A stretch of DNA of 37,132 nucleotides from Candidatus Saccharimonadota bacterium (GTDB taxonomy: Bacteria; Patescibacteriota; Saccharimonadia; Saccharimonadales; Saccharimonadaceae), in the NCBI GenBank assembly GCA_017514765.1, contig JAFWIU010000006.1, forward strand, positions 1-37,132. The letters run 5' to 3'. Shown here piece by piece: positions 32,491 through 37,132 of the stretch. The translations under genes and the position numbers were made by a program. Numbering within the stretch: the stretch's first letter is position 1; every line of letters starts with the position of its first letter. A model generated the notes under the pieces. The model was given only the letters and a program-made list of their open reading frames with translations, ran no database searches and was not told where the DNA came from.

Positions 32491-34389
32491 ATGTTTATTG
32501 TTGATTTCCTTGGTTGGATTATGAAATTATGTTACAACATGGTTGGTAACTACGGCGTCGCAATCATTCTCTTTACCCTAGTCAGCAAAATCATCCTACT
32601 CCCCATTTCAATCTGGGTGCAAAAAAACTCCATCAAAATGGTCAAAATGCAGCCAGAAATCAATCAACTTAAAACCAAATATTTCGGCGACAAAGATACC
32701 ATCGCTGAAGAAGAATCTAAAATCTATAAAAAATATAAATATAATCCCCTTGCTTCTCTCGTCCCACTCGTTGCCCAAATCATCCTGCTTCTCGGTGTAG
32801 TCGAAATCGTCAAGAATCCTAGCCTTTACATCGGCGTCGAAAATCTCGATTTCAATTTCCTTGGTTTTGATCTTCGTTGGATCGCTATCGAAAACGGCGG
32901 CACTGCTATTTGGATTCCAGTTATCGCCGGACTTTCCGCTCTTGCACTTTGTATCGGTCAAAACATCATGAACCCTCTCCAAGCCGAACAATCCAAGTGG
33001 AACAAATACGGCATGCTAGTTTTATCAGTTGGTCTTTCAATCTATCTGGGTACATTTGTAACCGCCGGCGTTGCTCTCTACTGGACTGCTAGCAATCTCA
33101 TGGCCATTCTACAGCAATGGCTACTTAATATTTTCATCAATCCTAAAAAACACATCGATTACAAAGCTCTCGAAAAATCACGGGCCGAACTTAAAGAGCT
33201 CCAAGATATTAGCAAAACAAATAAACGCACTAAAGAACAAGTCAAAAAAGAAAAAGCCGATTACAAACGTTTCTTTTCAATCGTTAATAAAAAACTCGTC
33301 TTTTATTCCGAAAGCAATGGCTTTTATAAGTATTACAAAGGGATGATTGAATACATTTTAAAAAATACCAACCTCACTATTCATTACATCACCAGCGATT
33401 ATAATGATCAAATTTTCGAACTGGCCAAAACCGAAAAACACATCAAACCTTACTATATTGAAGAAAAGAAGCTCATCACTTTAATGATGAAAATGGACGC
33501 CGACGTAGTCGCCATGACTATGCCAGACATTAATAACTATCACATTAAACGCAGTTATATCCGTAAAGACATCGAGTACGTTTATATCCCACATGGCATT
33601 GATAGTCCAAATCTCACAATGCGTAAAGGCTCAATGGATAATTACGATTCAGTCTTTGTCACCGGCAAATATCAACGCGAAGAATGTGAAAAAACCAACA
33701 AAGTCTATAATCTTAAAGATCGCAAAATCATCAATCTAGGCTATCCTCTACTGGATGAAATGATTACCGATTACAAAAAATCCTCTAAGAAAACCACCAA
33801 GAAAAAAACCATTATGATTGCGCCGTCTTGGCAAAAGGATAATATCATCGACCTTTGTCTAGACCAAATCCTTGATTCCCTAAAAGGTGAAAATTATCAA
33901 GTTATCGTTCGCCCACACCCTCAGCATGTTCGTCATATGAAAGAAATGTTTGACAAAATGCAAGAAAAATACCAAGGCACTAACATTACTATCCAAACCG
34001 ACTTCTCTTCAACTGATTCCGTTTTTAATGCTGACCTCCTCATCACCGACTGGTCCAGTATCGGCTACGAATATGCTTTCACCACCGAAAAACCCGTTAT
34101 TTCTATCGATACCCCAATGAAAGTTATGAATCCTGAATACAAAAAAATTAAAGTTGAACCATTTAATATTTGGGCACGTTCCGAAATTGGTGAAGTCGTC
34201 AAGGTTGGAGATGTCAAAAACATCAACAAAACCGTCCAAAAAATCCTCAAAGATCCTAAAAAATATCAAAAAAAAATCGCTACTCTTAAAAAAGATTCGA
34301 TGTATAATTTAGGAAACAGTGCTAAAGTTGGCGCCGAGTACATTATTCAATGTGTTCAAGATAAAATTAAAGAAAGGAAGAAAAAATGA
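32491..34389 (+). CDS. YidC/Oxa1 insertase domain fused to CDP-glycerol glycerophosphotransferase
   Basis: 632 aa. Residues 1-222 align with Oxa1/YidC insertases: YGVAIILFTLVSKIILLPIS, the cytoplasmic hairpin KMQPEINQLKTKYFGDKD, YNPLASLVPLVAQIILLLGV, then helices ending in ALYWTASNLMAILQQWLL. The conserved Arg of the insertase groove is Lys33 here. A charged linker (225-262) leads to a TagB/TagF-type transferase (about 265-625) with PHGID (367-371), LGYPLLDE (416-423), APSWQKD (444-450), RPHPQH (474-479) and TDWSSIGYEYAF (519-530). These enzymes transfer glycerol or ribitol phosphate from CDP donors to make teichoic-acid-like chains. It overlaps the next gene by 4 nt, and the neighbours supply CTP-dependent activation. 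The insertase half may act as membrane anchor or as a specialised insertase. Confidence 0.92.
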   Translation: MFIVDFLGWIMKLCYNMVGNYGVAIILFTLVSKIILLPISIWVQKNSIKMVKMQPEINQLKTKYFGDKDTIAEEESKIYKKYKYNPLASLVPLVAQIILLLGVVEIVKNPSLYIGVENLDFNFLGFDLRWIAIENGGTAIWIPVIAGLSALALCIGQNIMNPLQAEQSKWNKYGMLVLSVGLSIYLGTFVTAGVALYWTASNLMAILQQWLLNIFINPKKHIDYKALEKSRAELKELQDISKTNKRTKEQVKKEKADYKRFFSIVNKKLVFYSESNGFYKYYKGMIEYILKNTNLTIHYITSDYNDQIFELAKTEKHIKPYYIEEKKLITLMMKMDADVVAMTMPDINNYHIKRSYIRKDIEYVYIPHGIDSPNLTMRKGSMDNYDSVFVTGKYQREECEKTNKVYNLKDRKIINLGYPLLDEMITDYKKSSKKTTKKKTIMIAPSWQKDNIIDLCLDQILDSLKGENYQVIVRPHPQHVRHMKEMFDKMQEKYQGTNITIQTDFSSTDSVFNADLLITDWSSIGYEYAFTTEKPVISIDTPMKVMNPEYKKIKVEPFNIWARSEIGEVVKVGDVKNINKTVQKILKDPKKYQKKIATLKKDSMYNLGNSAKVGAEYIIQCVQDKIKERKKK

Positions 34390-34604
34390 ACGAAATATTA
34401 AACTTTGGTTATATCGATCCTTCAGTTATGACCTATGCCATTCAAGCTGGAGCTGGTATTGTCATTGCGGTAGGAGCCTTCGTCGGTCTATATTTCCGAA
34501 AAACCAAGAAAAAAGTTAACAAAAAACTTGGTATCGATGAAAACAAGAACAAAGAAGTCGAATCCGACGAAATTGAAGTTAAAAGCAAGTCCAAAAAATC
34601 CTAA
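34386..34604 (+). CDS. Small single-helix membrane protein with Lys/Glu-rich tail
   Basis: 72 aa. The ATG overlaps the upstream stop (ATGA), with AAAGGAAG before it. A short outer segment (NEILNFGYIDPSVM) is followed by one helix (about 17-37, AIQAGAGIVIAVGAFVGLYF) and a highly charged cytoplasmic tail starting RKTKKKVNKKLGIDENKNKE. Tight coupling to the YidC-transferase fusion suggests a subunit or partner of it. The family is not named here. Confidence 0.8.
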   Translation: MNEILNFGYIDPSVMTYAIQAGAGIVIAVGAFVGLYFRKTKKKVNKKLGIDENKNKEVESDEIEVKSKSKKS

Positions 34605-34622
34605 TTTTTTAGAAAGTATGTT

Positions 34623-35681
34623 ATGTATTACCTAAATCCAAAAATCAAAGAACTAAACCGAATATTCGACCAAAACGACAGAAGCGATTATTTACGTCTA
34701 GACTTAAATGAGAACCCAGGAGGTCTTCCTAAGGAAATTGTCAAAAAAGCTTTAGACAAAATCACACCAGAACTTGTTGCCGAATATCCAGAAACTAGGC
34801 ATTTCACAGAAGTATTAGCCAGGCACCTTCACACCGATACTTCACATCTCTGCCTAGTCAATGGTTCCGCAGAAGGTATACGCTACATTTTTGAAGCTTT
34901 TACCAGCGAAGGAGGCCGTGTCGTAGGAGTCGTTCCATCCTATTTTATGTTTCAAATATATTCGGAAATGTATGGTAGAAAATTCATTCAAGTTCCATAT
35001 GATAATAATCTAAAAATGGACGTAAATCATATTATTGATAAATTAACTGATGACACACAACTATTAATTATATTAAACCCTAATAATCCTATGGGCAATA
35101 CTTACACTGAAGCCGAATTCAAAAAAATCCTCAGTGTAGCCAAAGCCAAGCAAATCACCATCCTTATAGATGAAGCTTATCACTATTTTTATCCCAAAAC
35201 TTTTATCAAATATGCTCTAAATGATGAACATGTTTTTGTTACGCGTACCTTTTCAAAATTATTCTCTATGGCAGGATGCAGACTTGGTTACGTAGTAGGC
35301 TGGCCAGAAGGTATCAAAATGGTACAAAAGCTCTGCACACCGCACAACACCAACGTATTTGCACTAAAAATTGCCGAAGCAGTTCTTGATACGCCTGGAG
35401 CCTTAGACAAACTCATCAAGGATTTTAATGAAGGACGCAATTATTTTGTCAAATGGCTCGATCAAAATGATTATCAACACAAAGGCGAAGCTGGTAATTT
35501 TATCTTCATTAAACCAAAAACAAATGCCGACACCGTCGTCAAACGCATGAAAAAAGAAAAGAAAATTTTAATCAAAAGCTACCCAAACGTAGGCGAGCTG
35601 GGCGACTGCTTACGTATATCTATCGGTGGCAAAGAATACATGGAAAAATTTACCAAAGCATTAATAGAAATTGATAAATAG
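34623..35681 (+). CDS. HisC-like PLP-dependent aminotransferase (or decarboxylase)
   Basis: 352 aa, fold type I class II. LRLDLNENPGG (24-34) and NPNNPMGN (152-159) are typical of histidinol-phosphate aminotransferase and of its relative threonine-phosphate decarboxylase (CobD). IDEAYHYF (182-189) holds the PLP Asp, K212 in TFSKLFSMAGCRLGY is the Schiff-base lysine, and LRISIGG near the C-terminus carries the Arg that binds a carboxylate or phosphate. No other histidine-pathway gene is present, and the gene sits between a CDP-polyol transferase and a cytidylyltransferase. It more likely makes an amino-alcohol phosphate or amino sugar precursor for the surface polymer (inference). Confidence 0.88.
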   Translation: MYYLNPKIKELNRIFDQNDRSDYLRLDLNENPGGLPKEIVKKALDKITPELVAEYPETRHFTEVLARHLHTDTSHLCLVNGSAEGIRYIFEAFTSEGGRVVGVVPSYFMFQIYSEMYGRKFIQVPYDNNLKMDVNHIIDKLTDDTQLLIILNPNNPMGNTYTEAEFKKILSVAKAKQITILIDEAYHYFYPKTFIKYALNDEHVFVTRTFSKLFSMAGCRLGYVVGWPEGIKMVQKLCTPHNTNVFALKIAEAVLDTPGALDKLIKDFNEGRNYFVKWLDQNDYQHKGEAGNFIFIKPKTNADTVVKRMKKEKKILIKSYPNVGELGDCLRISIGGKEYMEKFTKALIEIDK

Positions 35682-35695
35682 ATAGGACTCATCAT

Positions 35696-37033
35696 ATGAA
35701 AAAAGTTATTACATACGGCTCATTCGACTTATTCCATTTCGGTCATCAGCGTTTATTGGAACGCGCAAAAGCTCTTGGCGACTATCTCATCGTAGGAGTC
35801 ACTAGTGACGATTATGATCGCGTACGCGGAAAAATCAATATTGCTCAATCGTTGGCCGAGCGTATCGCCGCAGTCAAAGCAACTGGACTCGCCGACATGG
35901 TCATCGTCGAAGAGTATGATGGTCAAAAAGTCGACGATATCAAAAAATACAACATTGATGTTTTTACCATCGGCTCAGATTGGGAAGGTAAATTTGATTA
36001 CTTAAATAACTACTGTAAAGTTGTTTATCTCGAACGTACTAAAGGCGTTTCTAGCTCAGAAATACGTTCAGAAAAACGCGCCACCAAACTCGGTCTAGCA
36101 GGAAATTCTTGTTCCTTTTTCAAAAAAATCATTGGAGAAGGTCCTTTTGTTAACGGCTTAAGTATTGTAGGTATTTGCCCTGAAAAACTACAAACTAGCG
36201 AACCGACCACTCAAGAGTTAAAAGAGTTAAATCTACAAGTCTACAAATCTTACGACACCATGTTAAAAAACGTCGATGCCGTCTATATCAAGACCAACTA
36301 CACTAGTCGCTACGATTACATCAAAAAAGCCCTCAAAGCCGGCAAAAACGTTCTTTGTGAATCACCAATTTGCCTAGATGTAAACAAATGTAAAGAACTC
36401 TTCAAGCTCGCCAAAGAAAATCATTGTGTTCTTATGGAAGCCATTCGCACTGCATACTCTACTGCTTACAAGCGTTTGGCTCTCCTCGCCGAAATTGGCA
36501 AAGTTGGGGATGTCTTGTCTATCGAAGCTACTTGCACTAGTATGCAAAGAAATGATCCTAGCCGTTTAGCAAGTCTCTATGAATGGGGACCAAATGCCAT
36601 TTTGCCTATTTTCCAAATACTCGGAACTAAATACAAATCCAAGACCTTCATCACTCGTCAAAGTTCTAAAGAAATCAAAGGTGATGCTTTTACTAAAATT
36701 AATTTCGTCTACGAACACGCCACCGCTTCAGCGACCGTAGCAGAAGGTGCTAAATCTGAAGGCGATCTTGTTATTGCTGGTACTAAAGCGTATATTTACG
36801 TTCCCGCACCCTGGTGGAAGACCGAATACTTTGAGTTGCGTTACGAAAATCCTGCATATAATCGTCGTTATTTCTATCAACTAGACGGCGAAGGAATTCG
36901 TTACGAGCTAGTTGAATTTCTCCAAGCTATTCAAGACAGTAAAGATGTTCCCCGCATCGATAGAAATACCACCTTAGCAATTTGCCAAACCATGCAAGAT
37001 TTCAAAGAACGTAAAGACCTCATAGAAATCTAA
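35696..37033 (+). CDS. Glycerol-phosphate-type cytidylyltransferase fused to Gfo/Idh/MocA-like domain
   Basis: 445 aa. Residues 1-125 are a TagD-like nucleotidyltransferase: TYGSFDLFHFGHQRLLERAK with the CTP-binding HFGH at 14-17, and RTKGVSSSEIR (114-124), the variant of the RTxGISTT signature. It would join CTP and a polyol phosphate to give a CDP-polyol. From about 130 a Gfo/Idh/MocA-type NAD(P) oxidoreductase follows (AVYIKTNYTSRYDYIKKALKAGKNVLCESP). Its glycine-rich loop is degenerate (LAGNSCSFF at 134-142) and the EKP motif is ESP (222-224), so normal cofactor chemistry is doubtful. It ends the run of four + strand genes and supplies the donor for the CDP-glycerol-type transferase upstream. 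Confidence 0.9.
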   Translation: MKKVITYGSFDLFHFGHQRLLERAKALGDYLIVGVTSDDYDRVRGKINIAQSLAERIAAVKATGLADMVIVEEYDGQKVDDIKKYNIDVFTIGSDWEGKFDYLNNYCKVVYLERTKGVSSSEIRSEKRATKLGLAGNSCSFFKKIIGEGPFVNGLSIVGICPEKLQTSEPTTQELKELNLQVYKSYDTMLKNVDAVYIKTNYTSRYDYIKKALKAGKNVLCESPICLDVNKCKELFKLAKENHCVLMEAIRTAYSTAYKRLALLAEIGKVGDVLSIEATCTSMQRNDPSRLASLYEWGPNAILPIFQILGTKYKSKTFITRQSSKEIKGDAFTKINFVYEHATASATVAEGAKSEGDLVIAGTKAYIYVPAPWWKTEYFELRYENPAYNRRYFYQLDGEGIRYELVEFLQAIQDSKDVPRIDRNTTLAICQTMQDFKERKDLIEI

Positions 37034-37058
37034 CTGAGCCACTTTTGCTATTTTATGG

Positions 37059-37064
37059 TAAAAT
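37059..37064 (+). promoter_or_regulatory. Extended -10 of the right-edge gene (predicted leaderless)
   Basis: TGGTAAAAT, then 7 nt to the ATG at 37072. Confidence 0.5.
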
Positions 37065-37071
37065 TATAGAT

Positions 37072-37132
37072 ATGAGTATACCTCGTGTGTTAAACAAGAA
37101 GAACCGCATTCTTCTTTCCGAGCTCACCAAGA
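37072..37132 (+). CDS. Start of an unidentified gene (runs off right edge)
   Basis: ATG at 37072 opens a frame of 20 codons without a stop to the edge, beginning MSIPRVLNKKNRILLSELTK. It has the same spacing of -10 box to start codon as the leaderless genes of the window. Too little is present to assign a family; it may continue the surface polymer cluster. Confidence 0.55.
   Translation, partial: MSIPRVLNKKNRILLSELTK

Noticed and set aside
34623-35681. Histidine biosynthesis gene hisC
   Set aside because: The protein is HisC-like, but no other his gene is nearby and the operon is dedicated to CDP-polyol chemistry, so the symbol was not used.

Overview
The window looks like a chromosomal segment of an ultra-small, host-associated bacterium of the Patescibacteria (Candidate Phyla Radiation), most probably Saccharibacteria (TM7). 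This is inferred from gene content: a reduced type IV secretion-like set (PrgI/VirB3-like, split TraC/VirB4, a very large VirB6/TrbL-like protein, several short two-helix VirB2-like pilins), a scattered HrcA/CIRCE chaperone set, and acetate kinase with no pta beside it. UGA acts as a stop at the ends of several genes, so the reassigned code of Absconditabacteria and Gracilibacteria does not apply. The + strand is richer in C than G under genes of either orientation, so the whole window seems to lie on one replichore, with the minus strand as leading strand.

Layout. 1-1.5 kb: a secreted surface protein that runs off the left edge, a small repeat protein and a nested inverted repeat. 1.5-13.3 kb: CIRCE-controlled dnaJ, then the secretion module. 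On the minus strand this holds virB6-like, prgI-like, traC-N-like and virB4-like genes. Diverging from them are three pilin-like genes, then hsp20, comF and a fourth pilin-like gene. 13.4-15.4 kb: tRNA-Ser and three small membrane or low-complexity proteins. 15.4-25 kb: groEL-groES (CIRCE), ackA, a surface-domain protein without a signal peptide, a GT8 glycosyltransferase, a tRNA cluster (Arg-UCG, a tRNA remnant, Arg-CCG, Met-CAU), a lone type IV prepilin, a bPH2 membrane protein, ruvB and dnaK (CIRCE). 25-28.7 kb: uvrA coupled to a TylF-like methyltransferase whose coding sequence carries a helically phased array of DnaA-box-like motifs. 28.8-37.1 kb: an envelope polymer region with a polytopic protein bearing an Asp/Tyr tract, a GtrA-GT2 fusion, galE, a YidC-CDP-glycerol phosphotransferase fusion, a small membrane protein, a HisC-like aminotransferase, a cytidylyltransferase fused to a Gfo/Idh/MocA-like domain with degenerate active-site motifs, and the start of another gene.

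How the genes may work together. The secretion genes resemble the pilus, channel and ATPase core of a conjugation-type machine. No relaxase, coupling protein or integrase is present here, so it more likely serves surface attachment, effector delivery or DNA uptake than conjugation (inference). The right-hand cluster is the best candidate for something undescribed. It looks like a compact route to a CDP-activated, possibly aminated, polyol phosphate and its polymerisation by a transferase physically fused to an Oxa1/YidC insertase domain. A second window-wide theme is promoter architecture: about a dozen genes have a TATAAT-type box, often extended (TGnTATAAT), ending only 6-9 nt before the start codon, which predicts leaderless transcripts. 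Genes with longer leaders carry normal Shine-Dalgarno sequences.
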